Below are positions 1 to 13,269 of a DNA stretch of 64,000 nt, piece by piece (the stretch's first letter is position 1; every line of letters starts with the position of its first letter). This DNA is from Amoeboaphelidium protococcarum (taxonomy: Eukaryota; Aphelidiomycota; Aphelidea). The translations under genes and the position numbers were made by a program. The stretch spans positions 930,001 through 994,000 of the forward strand of contig JALECJ010000004.1 in assembly GCA_023515745.1 (NCBI GenBank), in the 5' to 3' direction. The notes beneath the pieces were generated by a model. That model was not told where the DNA came from. It did no database searches and saw nothing but the letters and a program-made list of their open reading frames with translations.

Positions 1-3000
1 GCCCGACTACCATGTGCAAAGAACGTAGAATCTCCTGGGCAAACACTTAAACATCCTAATTAGAGTCACAAATGGTATTCGATAAACGCGCGAGTAGATC
101 GGCAAGCATTTTTTGACTGAACACCGGATTGACCAATTGAAATAATTGCAATGATCTGAAAGCAATATGACGAACAGGACATTAAGTGGCATACTTAACG
201 CATAGATCTCCAATATCTTACAGCAATTCTTTGCGCACAAGATGTAATGACACTGCAAATCCATCCAAAATCATTTTCAGAACGGGTTAAGTGAGTTCCT
301 ACTTGGATTAAGTACTAAGCTGATAGCTCTTGTCAGACTTCAAAACCTTATCGAAATCGCTTTAAAGAGAGTTCACTTTGGTGAAAGCGGCTTTATCAAA
401 CTAAATCTGCAAAGCCAGATGCTTCAAAATAGCCTGACAAATGATAGAAGCGTGCTCCTTTACCACCGCAATCCCACCATCAAGATAGCACATTGACAGC
501 AGTATAGCTTGAGGAAATATAGACATACAAGTACCCGGGGACATAAGCAATAGATCAGTGACTAATACCAAAACAACATTTCCAATAGAAAACACAGGTT
601 TACCAGAATCAACACCAATAACTTGTTCCATTGAGCCAATATATAGAGACGACGAACTGTTGTCCATATGAACATTGAGACTGCCCCTCTTCTACGGGAT
701 CATATTCTTTGGGTAAAGTTACTTCTACAAGTAATCAAGAATTTACTAGCTCATTGAACCTCTAGCAATCATGCCAACAACCTTCCGTGCTATGAGCAGA
801 TAGCTAGAATTCCGCTTATTCAAACACTCATTGATGAGAAACTCAATAATAATCAACAGATTGTCCTACACCATGGCCAACTTGGTCCATATTTTCACTA
901 ATTTACTCTCGAAAGCAGATCCATACTTGGCGGTAAGATGAACAAAATTATGCAGCACAAACAGGGTTGATGTATTCTGCGAGTCATTACCACCACCTAG
1001 GCTGAGTAGTATAAGTCCGGCCCACTGCTCAATAACATTTAAGCACTGCTCCTGACCGACAGAATGCAACTTTGACATTTGAATAAATAGCTCTGACATC
1101 AAAGACGAGCTCTCTGCAATAAAGCTCTCAAATAACCGTTTAGTAAGCAACGAGGAGCCATGTCTAACAGATGGCCAAGATTGAGATAGGATAGATAATC
1201 GCACATCATCTATCACCAACTGTACAATATTAGATTCAGCCAGGTATTAGAGCAATTCCAAGGCAATCTTTCTACATGAAGACTAGCCGCTCCATAAATT
1301 GTACGACGCCAATTAAAGGAGTCGCGATAATGGGATGGACAATCCTTCAGACAGGTGCAAATGGACGACACTTTTCAAATAGATATCTGCCAGGTAGGAC
1401 GATCCATCGCGGTCATATGCTGATTGAAGTGCCAATTCCAATACCTGAACATCATTTCTATTGGCAGATATTGCATTCTTCAGCGCTCTCTCACCGTATT
1501 ACGCAATCTTCTCATCATTATGACATACGGTTAAATCGATCCATTCGAATACTGAGGGAATCGTTAGATGCGCTTTAAGCACAGACTCAGCAGGTGGCAT
1601 GATGGTGCCAAAACATAAGCTGGCAATAGCACCAGCAGAAGCAACTTCCAACGATTTCCTCTACTCTTCCATCGCACTTGTCAAAGCTGCACGCTCCCTA
1701 ACATCCTTGACATGTTCCAACACACTCATGATCATCTTACTCTCGCTCTCTTTCATAACGCCGCCCTTTGGTCCATACCCACACCATTCCTCAAATAATT
1801 CATACAAAGAGAAACGTAGTTCATATGGCATTGCCTACTAATGATCCATCACAGACGAAGACTTGTAGTAATATCGCGCCACAAGTTGAGCGAAATAGTA
1901 CCTCAATATCTGGTGGTCCCACTCCATCTACACCTCCATATCAGATAAGAAAGCACCCACTTCTTTAATGAACGATAGCATGAACGCAGTAAACTTGGAA
2001 TCATTCTTGAACTGATCGATGGTTATAACATTACATGATAAGAATAAAATGTTGGTGATATTAGCTCGTAAGCGCTCCAATCTTTTCACACGTCGAGTAC
2101 TGCCTTTCAAGTATCGAGCTCTCATGTCATCCACAACAGACTTGATATAGCTTTGAATCTCCTCTAAAAAATCTTTCAACACCAGGAAATTCAAATTTCC
2201 AAAAGCAATCACTACAGACTATCTGATGGCAGAATTTTCAGAATTTATCAGCTGAAGAACATAGCTCGACAGTTCCTGAATGCAATTCAACGCGACACTC
2301 TATTTAGACTTGCTAGGCTTCCAGTTCTTGTCAGATTATTGGATGCATACACATATATATACCAAGTACATCTTCCACTGTTCAAGAATCTCGGCAGAGG
2401 CAGGCTACAATGTTTTTGAAGACCATTTGCTTGAGAGAGTGGAAGATTAATACTTGGACGGATCGGAGCTGGCCATCACATTAGGGAACAAATGCAAAAA
2501 TCTATCCACAATGTCCTGATTAACATTCAACAACAAGGATGGACACTTGCTATACAACAGCTTGAAGACTTCAGGAAATATAGAATCCCAAACTTGCAGT
2601 TCACTACTATTATCGCTAGCAATTAGAGTCAAAAGATACGGCTGCTCATCCTCTTTATGCTTGTATAAAATCTCCGGAATCTGCTTGTAATCATCAGAAT
2701 GAATGGACAAAATAGCTGGCAGAGCTTGATTCAATATTTCAATGACAGACAAGAACTAATACGGATTCTGAGATTGAGACTTGATTCCCACAGATACAAT
2801 TTACTAAATAAGCTGCTTGGATAGCTTCAACAGCTTCACCGCCTTTGAACGAATGGCAGGAATGAAATTGCAAATATGGATCACACCAAGTTACTCGGTG
2901 GCCAGAAATAGATCGACGTAAGAGTCGTGACTGGCATCTTGCACCACAATAGAGGAGATAAAAACTTCAATCACAGAGCAGTAGAGATCAAGCAAAGACT

Positions 3001-5083
3001 CAGTCTAATCATTAGGTAAATATTTAGCTTATCGAATGAATTTAGCCATTCTATCCACTACAATGATATCCTTGTCTTTACTTTTATTATCAGTGAAAAC
3101 ATTCTATGCATTCATCAATCTAATTACAGCTTATCCTGCAGTGGATGCTAATTCTTGGTCATGATGGCCGCAAAGCTTTACAAGAACGTCCACATAATCT
3201 ATAAATCCTGTAGAGTCATCATTGAAGGCAGGCTATACCAGTGGTTGTACTTTCAACCAACCGAGAACAAATTCGTAAAATCCGCTCTTATCTCGAGTGG
3301 TTGAGGTACTTACCAGAGTATCAAAAGTGTTCGATGATATAGTGCTCAGAGCCGATATAGTACCTTGTGTCAATGTAGATGACTTGTGAGTTGAAGATCT
3401 ATCATCAGCTGCCGAATAGGAGGTGAGATGAGTTATCGCTTGCTTCACCAGGTTAAACAGCTGGGTGGAATACTTCTTGATCAGATCAGAATACTTGGTA
3501 CTAACCTGTGACTTTTCAGACAAATATTAGAAGATTGACTGATCAAAACGCTTAATAACATCAGCTTCAAGAGGTTCAATAAGATCACCAGAAGGACAAA
3601 TCATAGAATCAAATACAAAATCGGGCTTACTATTATTACTGGAAGCATTGAGCATGCTACAAATGGAATAGAATGCAACCAGAACTTTCTCAACAGACAC
3701 CATATCAAGGATGCCATTAGGCTAGTCCGCCATTAACATGGTATTGAACCAGTTCTTGACCATGTAATCGTAATGACGCACAGCAATAGTGACTGTGAAA
3801 TGAACAAATATATCGGCCGGGATTTCTGATGGAAACATTGGCTTCCTAGAACCAGGATTCAAAACTTTCAAAATCGAGTCTATTCGCTTATGAGTGGGAG
3901 ATATAGCCTCTGTACATCTATAATTATAAACCCACAGTAATCTGTTGATACAAACCAGAGCCAAATTCTTTGAAATCTTGTCTTTTAGTTTTTACATGCA
4001 CAATTCCAATATCACATTAAACTTTATCATAAACTGGTCCTTCTTAGTAACTCCGAGAAGTGCACACAACAGTGGGAGAATAACATTTAAATACCTAGGC
4101 TTGGCTATCATCTTATATCCCTTCTAATACATTAGATCAATAGACTAACTCCAAGTCGGTAGATTAACTTCAGCATTGACCACCTGACCGAGTGGCATAA
4201 GAAGATCAGTGATTAGAGAAGCATAAGCCAATTTTAGTACAGAGCTATGACTAGCATTGAATAGTCCAGCAATATGCTATACAAACTACACAGACTACTC
4301 TAACGCATCTTGCGGATACATCTTTAGTCTAACGTACTTTAAAGACTTTATAAACTGCTCAGCCTTGGCTTCTTTCATAGAGTTCAGGTTGGCCAATTCA
4401 TTGAAAATTCGCTACTTTACAGATACAAATCTCAGTCGAGACAACCAGCCGAGACACTCTGCGAACAACTAAATAGTCACATAGCGCTCATACAATTGTA
4501 CGTTGGCATCAGAATCTGGCAATCTAATTTACTAGAACATCATTTCTTCCAACTTTTATCCAAGATCCCCATCCAACTCTTGCGCCTTAATGTGTCCCAA
4601 GATACTGATAAGAGCACGACAGAGAACGAAATTGGCAGCAAACACTTTACGCTCTTTCAAAGCCACAGTAATTTCTTTAATCTTTATCGGACTAGTGTCG
4701 AGACCTGCTACAGATTATACTATACCAGAGTCCACCGGATCACTCTTCCCTTTACGCCAGTACATCAATCCATCAATAAGCCCTTTGGTGCGATGCTTCG
4801 ACAACGAGCCAATATTCTCAATTGCTCGATCAAAATCTGGATCTGAACCTGCAGTCAAATATTTGGTAATTTCAGCATCTGATCTATTAGAACTGCCCAT
4901 AAGATTTAACAACATCACAATCTTCTAATCTGCATGCCGTGTAAACTCACTAAACACTGCTTGAAACACAAAATCCGGCAGCTTTTTACTCTTATAAGCA
5001 CTCAATGGACTAACTTCATTACTGGTAAAGCTCTGATTACCAGAAGTTATACTAGATATAGTTCTATCCCCCAGCTTTGACAT
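1..5083 (-). CDS. Furry/Tao3/Mor2-family cell morphogenesis protein, N-terminal part (cut by window edge)
   Basis: About 1,690 codons are visible in one unbroken frame once TAA/TAG are read as Gln; the C-terminus lies beyond the left edge. The N-terminal part matches the cell-morphogenesis (MOR2-PAG1) region: a 'GLIDGLMYWRKGK' segment near residues 80-95 and 'RLLWVYNYRCTEAIS' with 'MVKNWFNTMLM' near 375-450. The rest is alpha-helical repeat, as expected for these giant HEAT/ARM-like scaffolds (yeast Tao3 is about 2,400 aa). Family members scaffold NDR/LATS kinases at sites of polarized growth in the RAM/morphogenesis network. The start ATG (MSKLGDRT) is the first in frame. FA2H lies upstream on the same strand, and a CACGCGC/TTTCAAAGTGAAAC element and a TGACGTCA lie between them. 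Identification is from recognised motifs, not a search. Confidence 0.85.
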
Positions 5084-5274
5084 GATACTGACACTGTTAC
5101 AATAACGAAGTCTATGTAAATAATGATGAATGGGGATAAAACAATGATCTGTTTGACAGTTTGAACGCAGAGTGAGTGAGAGAAAGAGAGCAAAGCGAAA
5201 GATCAGAGAAATAGAAAGGAGGAAATGGCGAGCGAGTTGACTGACACAAAGACGAAACGAAAGCGCTGGAGAGA

Positions 5275-5300
5275 ACACGCGCTTCTTTTCAAAGTGAAAC
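5275..5300 (-). promoter_or_regulatory. GTTTCACTTTGAA + GCGCGTG element upstream of Furry
   Basis: Read on the minus strand, GTTTCACTTTGAA is followed within a few bases by GCGCGTG, about 190-215 bases upstream of the Furry start codon. The same combination occurs upstream of PDS5 and of the GT31 gene, which makes a shared promoter element likely. The binding factor is unknown. Confidence 0.4.
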
Positions 5301-5348
5301 AAGCAGCTCTATGCTAAAGCGATGAAGAGTAGTGTTGGAGTAAAATTC

Positions 5349-5356
5349 TGACGTCA
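5349..5356. promoter_or_regulatory. TGACGTCA palindrome (CRE/ATF-type site)
   Basis: Perfect TGACGTCA octamer in the region between FA2H and Furry. This is the consensus for CREB/ATF-type bZIP proteins in animals and fungi. Whether it is used here is inference. Confidence 0.35.
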
Positions 5357-5453
5357 ATTCGGGAGCATAAGTACAATTTAAAGAACAATAAATAAGATAA
5401 AACTGCTCTTTAATAAAATGTGGAGATAATATTTCGATATAAACTAGCCCAAA

Positions 5454-6518
5454 TCATTTCAATTCTGTAAAGAAGATCTTGTCCCAAAACTTTGAAGTAA
5501 TTCCATAGCCACTGTGAAAGTCCTTATAATGATGCAGCATGTGGTAGCTTTTCATTTCTTTCAAATGCGACAAGTAAAATCTGCTGTGATGCAACGCGTA
5601 ATGCGTCATGTCATAGAGCACGTATCCAATAACACCGCCACTAAGTACACCGTACGCAGTGGCCAGAGTGCAAGTGGACAACAACAATTTCCAAAACATT
5701 ACTAGAATCGGCAGGGCTAAGGCAGGCGGGAACACGAGTCTGTACCTGTCCATAGGTAGAAAGTGATGCACGCCGTGGAATGTGAAATGCAGTATAAGAG
5801 CAATCTTGTTATCTGGCAACTAATCGTCAATGTGGAAGAGAAACCGGTGCAGCATATACTCCATAAAAGTCCAAAGGGCCAGCCCAAACACAAACAGCTT
5901 GACAGATTCAGAATTGCCATTAGCCATCATTGACTAATAGAACAGATGGCAGCTATACGGAATCCATAGGAGTGGAACAAGCCACCAAGGCGTCCTTGAG
6001 AACACTTCCAGGAAGCCATATTAGAAGAAACGAGCAGTGTGATTCAAATGATGCGGAGTGTGGATAAGCTTCAAATATTCCTACTTGCTGAGATTGAGAT
6101 TCCAAATTTACAAAAATATTGGCTTATCAAAGTCTACGTACTTGCTGACAGAGCTTACTTTATCCATCTCGCTGCCGCTGGCCACGTACTCGCCATTGAT
6201 TGTGCTACTCTCGGCTTCAATGTAATTCATTAGCAAGTCAGAGTTGGAGCCAGCGGCCAAGGAGCCAACATAATAATCTTCCATCATATTCATGGCAGCA
6301 TCAGAGTGGGCATGAAATGACACGTCTTGCATGACATGGGTGATGTCTTGACCATGGTAATCCAAAAGAATATCGCCACCCGGATGGCTCTCCACAAAAT
6401 CCGTGACATCATACACTTTATTCTTGTAAATGAGCAAAGGGCGGCTGAGAGAAGACTTGGACTCCACCTCATCCCTGCTCCATGATTTTTATGGCTACTT
6501 GGAGGCTCCCTGAGTCAT
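5454..6518 (-). CDS. FA2H: Fatty acid 2-hydroxylase (cytochrome b5 + di-iron hydroxylase)
   Basis: A 354-aa intronless frame ending in TGA. The N-terminal cytochrome b5 domain has the heme motif HPGG at residues 45-48 and a second His in 'VSFHAHSD'. The C-terminal half carries the histidine clusters of the ER sterol-desaturase/hydroxylase superfamily: HRFLFH, HFTFHGVHH (about 244-252) and HHYKDFHSG, between hydrophobic segments. Human FA2H (372 aa) and yeast Scs7 (384 aa) have the same order. The enzyme 2-hydroxylates fatty acids of ceramides in the ER. The start is the ATG of MTQGASK, followed by two reassigned stops read as Gln. A later GTG-initiated frame is not needed. It pairs functionally with the alkaline ceramidase near 45.2-46.3 kb. 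Identification is firm. Confidence 0.92.
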
Positions 6519-7020
6519 TATAATACTATAATTATTTTATCCAAATGAAGTCTTGCAAATTTCTTTTTTAATTAGGTATTTCCAGTCGCTCTACAATTTC
6601 ACAGTGAAGAAAATGGCAGAGTGGCTGAGTCAAGCAAGACTGACTGATTCACAGCTCTGAAAAATATAAGAACAATTACGCAAGCCACGCAATCGTTTGC
6701 ACATGAATTATTATTATTGCCTCACAGGCGGTCACACGGATTCAGTCTCGCGGTTAGTTTTAAGGGGTCGGATTGTGTGCCTTGTCTCCGTGCTTCTGCT
6801 TTCGCTTTCTCTCTGTTTGAAGGTAGTTTAGCAACGAATCAGCGATCCGCAATGAGATTAAAGAGGAACGTGATTTGCTGCAATCTAGCTTTATATTGCA
6901 TCCAATCAGCATATAGCTTTATCATAACTGGCACTTTCAACGCATTCTTCTGCTGATATTGCCACCTTCTTATTCCCATCATCAACTTGATAATTATTAA
7001 ACTCACTTAGACTTGAAACA
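6519..7020. other. Divergent intergenic region between FA2H and aspartic protease
   Basis: No reading frame of interest. It must hold both promoters of the divergent pair. A TTTCACAGTGAA imperfect palindrome lies near 6597-6608 and a pyrimidine-rich stretch near 6775-6820. The last 60 bases before the protease ATG are AT-rich. Confidence 0.55.
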
Positions 7021-8301
<1,281 letters not shown>

Positions 8302-8642
8302 ACTGAATATTTTGGTGAAAATTTGATTGGCTTGAAATGAATTTGATTTGAATGAAGTTGTATGAATGGTGAATGCAATGAATGATTTTGTAAACGAGAA
8401 TATTTTTGAATTTTCAAACACTTGTAGCTACGCAGTAATAATGCCTAGTTTCATTGACATTGTCGGTTATGAAAAGGCACGAACTGTCGGCGACCCTGCT
8501 ATGCATTCATCATCCAATTCCAAGTCATAAGTTGGCCCAACGAATTGTATAATTTACTGATCAACTTTTCATTTCATTTCATTTGCTCATTAAATTAGCA
8601 TTGAAAACAATTTTAAGTATCGAATTAAGTATCAATTATAAA
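8302..8642. other. Intergenic region upstream of PCMT
   Basis: AT-rich, no supported gene. It begins with TTTGA/AATGA-rich sequence just after the protease stop and ends in repeated CATTT units (CATTTCATTTCATTTGC near 8568-8586). A similar CATTTCATTTCATTTC run precedes the SOUL gene near 29239-29256. Confidence 0.5.
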
Positions 8643-9332
8643 ATGGCTTGGTATTGTAGTGCTGCAAGCAACTCCAAATTAGTGGAGAATTTAGTAAAGG
8701 TTGGCGTCGTTCGTGATGAGCGCGTTGTACAAGCCATGAAACAAACGGATAGAGCTTTCTATGCACCTCACCTGCCATATTAAGACAGTCCGTAGTACAT
8801 TGGGCATGGAGCTACTATATCTGCTCCTCATATGCATGCGCATGCTCTACAAGCAGTTTCAGAGTATTTGAGACGTGAAAATTGTAATGTGTTGGACGTT
8901 GGTAGCGGCAGTGGCTATCTTAGTGCATGCTTTGCTAGAGTAATCGGGCCCACTGGACATGTAGTCGGAATTGATCACGTACCATCATTAGTTGACCAGT
9001 CAATAGAAAACGTCCGGCGAGATGACGCGACACTTATCGAGAGTGGACGATTGCAACTAATAGCTGGGGATGGTCGTAAAGGTTATCCGTAGGGAGGTCC
9101 TTATGATGTAATCCACGTTGGTGCAGCATGTCAAGATGAAAATTCATTGTAGAACCTGCAAAACTAATTGAAGTAGCCGGGAGTATTATTTGTTCCTGTA
9201 GAGGATAAAACCGGCGATTAGACAGTGATATTGTATGAAAAGAAGGCCGATGCTGTAATGACAAAAAGACCGTTGTTTGCCGTGAGATACGTGCCGTTAA
9301 CTTCTTTGCGCAAGTAGACTCGAGAAGAGTGA
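8643..9332 (+). CDS. PCMT1: Protein-L-isoaspartate O-methyltransferase
   Basis: A 229-aa intronless frame, the usual length of the family (human PCMT1 227 aa). It begins [10 protein letters not shown], like the MAW(R/K) start of animal and plant enzymes. '[12 protein letters not shown]' is the substrate/AdoMet-proximal motif. '[21 protein letters not shown]' contains AdoMet-binding motif I, and '[19 protein letters not shown]' is the downstream core. It repairs isoaspartyl residues in damaged proteins in the cytosol. Several Gln codons are TAG or TAA. A start further upstream (TTG) is possible on paper but lacks family support. Confidence 0.92.
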
Positions 9333-9468
9333 ATGAATATAATTGCAAATATGTTTCAAATATAATGGTTTTTGTAACTGCAAAGTTGTGCGAAACGAGT
9401 CCATCTTCTGATTAAGCGCATTGATGGGGCGCTTTCCTTTCCAGTCCGAGTTTCCGTTTCAGAGTTCT

Positions 9469-9487
9469 GTTTCACTTCAAAGCGCGT
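9469..9487 (+). promoter_or_regulatory. GTTTCACTTCAAAGCGCGT element upstream of PDS5
   Basis: Lies about 100-120 bases before the PDS5 ATG. It combines the TTTCACTT(T/C) core with GCGCGT, as in the GT31 and Furry upstream regions. The CGCG part resembles fungal G1/S boxes (MCB/SCB), which would suit a cohesin gene. That function is inference. Confidence 0.4.
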
Positions 9488-9587
9488 CTGGGCGGCATAT
9501 TCCAAACTCGTCTCTTTTCCTTTTATAATCCTTATAACATTAGCTCAAGTGATTACGGAAAGTTATTTCAAGTCAACTGTTATCAAT

Positions 9588-12500
9588 ATGTCTGAGAATA
9601 CTTAGAATAGTGTTTAGTATGAAGGTAATATTGAAGATTTGAAGTTGGATGCTAAAAATGTCACGTCCACGACTGAGCTCATCAAGAACATGAAGCTGCT
9701 CTTGAATGGTTTGAAGTCTCTTGATCAGGAAACAACTGATACCAATTCATTAAATAGTGTGACGCGTGAGCTGATTAGTCCAGTGATATTGGCTCATAGG
9801 GACAAGACTGTAAAGGCTATTGTTTCATATTGTCTGGCTAATTTACTGCGCTTATATGCTCCTGAAGCTCCATTCTCTCATTCTGAATTGGGCGAGATAT
9901 TTGCCCTCTTTATCAGCTAATTGAAGTACATTGAAGATGTCAATAACCCTTACTTTGCGTACAGTTATACTCTGCTGGAGAGTTTGTCCACCGTGAAGTC
10001 TATCATTCTGATGACAGAACTTCCTGGTGCTGAGAAGCTGGTGCTTGAGCTATTTCAAGACTTATTCAACAATATACGTCCGACACATAACAATAATGTA
10101 TTTCTATGCTCATTGGATATTTTACATTAGCTTTGCGAAGAATTTACTCTTAATAAGGCGATCATTAAAGTGATCCTACAGTAGTTTGATAAGAAGAACT
10201 AGCTTGCGCGTCCCGCATCTTACAAGCTGGCTTGTGAATTGGTCAGATACTCTAAAGATAGACTGCAGCACTATGTCTCCTAGTATTTTAATGATATAAT
10301 AATGTTGTATGCTCCATCCTCATTGGCTGGTAGTGCTGTGCCTGATGGAGATTCTGATCAGAAGGACACTGCGTTGCTTGATTAGGCACACTCTTTGGTT
10401 TATGAGTTGTTCAAAGTGACTGATGGTGTCCTATTGAGTGTCATTCCTTAGCTGGATGCAGAGCTGAAGGTGGATGATCTCCAAATGCGCACGCTAGCAG
10501 TGAAGACTCTTGGAACACTCTTTGCCGAGAAAGGCTCTGACCTAATTAAAAAGTATCCGTCTGTCTGGTCGAATTGGTTGGAGAAGAAGAATGACAAAGC
10601 TGTCAACATTCGATTGTAGTGGCTCGACTATGCTCCACAGTTGTACCGTTTCCATGTTGACATGATTGATCAGCTAAATGCCTCGTTGAGAGTAAAGATT
10701 CTGGATCCAGATGAGAAGGCTCGTGTCAAAGTTATTCAGATCATTCACATTCTGGTCAAAGATAAAGCTGTTGACATTCTCAAAGCAATGGATGTTGGAA
10801 TGCTGATGGAGCTCGGTGATCGTTGCCGTGATATGAAAGCTATCGTCCGTCATGAAGCAATCAAGACCTTGGGAAGATTGTACAATCTTATGTTTGACAT
10901 CATGCTGAGCCATGGTTCTGACCGTCTGGCTGATTAGTTCGGATGGATTCCAGGTAAACTACTGTCTTGCCTATGTCTTCCAGAGATGGATTCTGCTGCG
11001 GATATTGAGAGATCCTTTGATGAAGATATACTTCCACCAAACTTGGATGGAGACTTGCGCGCGCATCGTTTGTTATTTGTCTACACCAGTCTAAATTAGC
11101 AATGCAAAGATGCATTTGGCGTTCTATTGCTTAGACAGCGAGAGTCACTGAAAGGATTCGAGAGCTTTATTAGACTGCTGGCTAGAAAATAGGAGTAAGA
11201 AGGAAAGGTGGACAATGAATTGAACTATGTGGTCAAGTATCTCTCATCGACTCTTCCTGAGCCTACGAAAGCAGCTAATGTCCTGCAGAAATTCGCCAAA
11301 TAGCATGACATCAAAATCTTGAAGATGATGGCTGTTGTCTGTGATGTAAAGACGGATTACAAAGATCGATTGAAGCTGAGAAAGGAGATCATCAAAAGAT
11401 TTGAGACGTCAAATAATACAGTGAGTGAAGCTCAGAAGGTTTTCTCTGTTATCATTCGTAGAGCCTGCTGGACTTTTATCGATTAGCTGATGGTACCTCA
11501 AATCTGTCGAATTGCCTCTGGATAAATTGATGATGGATCTGTAAATGATGCCATTGAGGAGGCTGCTTTATCTCTCGTGCATTCATTATCGAAATGTATT
11601 CCATAGTTGTTCATTCAGTAGATTGGTTAGCTAGAGTCTTTGGTCAATCATTAAAGTGCAGCTATTTAGCTGGTCGGTCTGAAAGCAATGGCGAAAGTAC
11701 TTGCCGTTTGTAGAACGCCTGTGAAGCTGAATGAAATGGTGCTGTATAGTCTTAAGGAATGCATGTTGAACAGTTCAGCGCCTCATGCAAAATACGCTGC
11801 CAAAGTTATCAGCTATTCAGACCGGGAGAGCAGCAAAGAAGTTGTCTCTGAGATTGTTGAGGAAGTGAATCAACATTTGATTTGCGAAGATTATCCACGT
11901 TTGGCTTCTATTCTCACAACTGCATCTGGCCTGATTAAGCATTATGAGAATTCAGGGATCAAGTCTAATGATATCTATTACTTTGTGATCAATAATCTTT
12001 TGAAGGCTAATGAAAGCTCTGTGCAAGCCGAAGAAGATGTGATGGTTGTGGATGAAATGCTGACTGATGAACTTCGCGCTAAACTAGCCGGCATTCGATT
12101 CCTCGTAATGTATGCTGTTGTGGCATCCATTGCTTAATTTGACGACTGGCAGCAAGTATGCATGAAGATTGTTGATTTATTAGTTAAAATAATCGAAGCT
12201 GAAGGTGACTGTACATTCGACGGCACAACTTGTAATGCGTTTAAAGTTTATTTGAGATTGGAAACTGCACTGGGTATGCTTAAAATGTGCAAGTAGCTTC
12301 CTATCGAATAGCTCATCACCACTGAGCAGTTTTATGTGTTGGCATTTGTTATGCAAGATCCATGCTTTGAAGTGCGCGAATAATTTCTCAAGAAGCTTTT
12401 GAAGTACATTGACGATACTAAAATTGCTATGAGGTATGTCACGCTGCCTTTTATGGTTGCGTATGAACCAATTAAAAGTCTATATGATCATGTAAAATGC

Positions 12501-13208
12501 GCTTTAGTAAAATTGCATAAGAATCTGCGCACGAATCCTGAAATGTTGGGACTGGAGTCTGTTCTACCTCGTCTGATCCATTTGCTGGCTCGCCATCCCG
12601 ACTTTGGAACATCTTCGGATGATCTGAAGCTGTTCGTCAAGTATTTTGAATTCTATTTGAGTATAGTGGCCAATAATGAGAATGTCTCCTATTTGTACTT
12701 TATCGCGACGAAGCTCAAGACGGTCAAAGATAGATTGAGCGATTCTAACGCGATATATGTCTTGGCCGACCTGTGCTAACTGATATGTCAGGATTTGAGT
12801 CATTCACATGGCTGGGCTCTTATCTCGTATCATGGTAGTCTCATTCTTCCTCCTGCTCTATATGCTCCCATCACAAATCAGGCCTAGATCAAGGCCAACA
12901 TCAATAAGCTGTTCTTACCTGATGACATCAGCTCAACTTACAAGTCTGTGAAAGTTATCAGAACTGAAGCTGTGTCCAAGAGTCATAACAATGTCAAGCC
13001 AAAGTCAAATGAGACGTCCCCAGCTGACGCTAAAGTATAAAGTAAATATAAGAAGCAGAATAAGGCTCAAGTACAAGATGAAGGTTTGTAGGAGTCTGAT
13101 GATGATGATGGATAATCTGCTGTGGCTGAGGATGATGAATTTGTGAAACCTCAAATTGTAACGGAGACTAGTCGTTCCAAGAGAGCACGCAAAGCACGCA
13201 AGTTGTGA
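9588..13208 (+). CDS. PDS5: Sister chromatid cohesion protein PDS5
   Basis: A 1,206-aa single frame ending in TGA. The N-terminus has the characteristic PDS5 segment with 'VKAIVSYCLANLLRLYAPEAP' (split here by convention) and 'PYFAYSYTLLESL' around residues 80-130. Long HEAT-type helical repeats follow. The tail (last ~120 residues) is Lys/Ser/Asp-rich with a DDDDG stretch and a basic KRARKARKL end. PDS5 binds the cohesin subunit Scc1 and regulates cohesin loading, release and acetylation in the nucleus. All internal TAA/TAG fall in one frame with no TGA. It ends only 61 bases from the convergent CoA-transferase gene. Length agrees with yeast Pds5 (1,277 aa). The promoter has a GCGCGT-containing element. 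Confidence 0.93.
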
Positions 13209-13269
13209 ATATCACCGTAGGTATTGCGCTGGATGATTATGATGATTAGTATGTCATTGTTGTTTGAAT

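Larger units (their letters stand above)
5084..5453. other. Intergenic region upstream of the Furry homologue
   Basis: This stretch carries the probable promoter and 5' UTR of the Furry-type gene and the 3' end of FA2H. It has no convincing coding frame. Two sites stand out: a perfect TGACGTCA octamer and a GTTTCACTTTGAA element next to GCGCGTG when read on the minus strand. Purine-rich runs lie between them. Confidence 0.6.
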
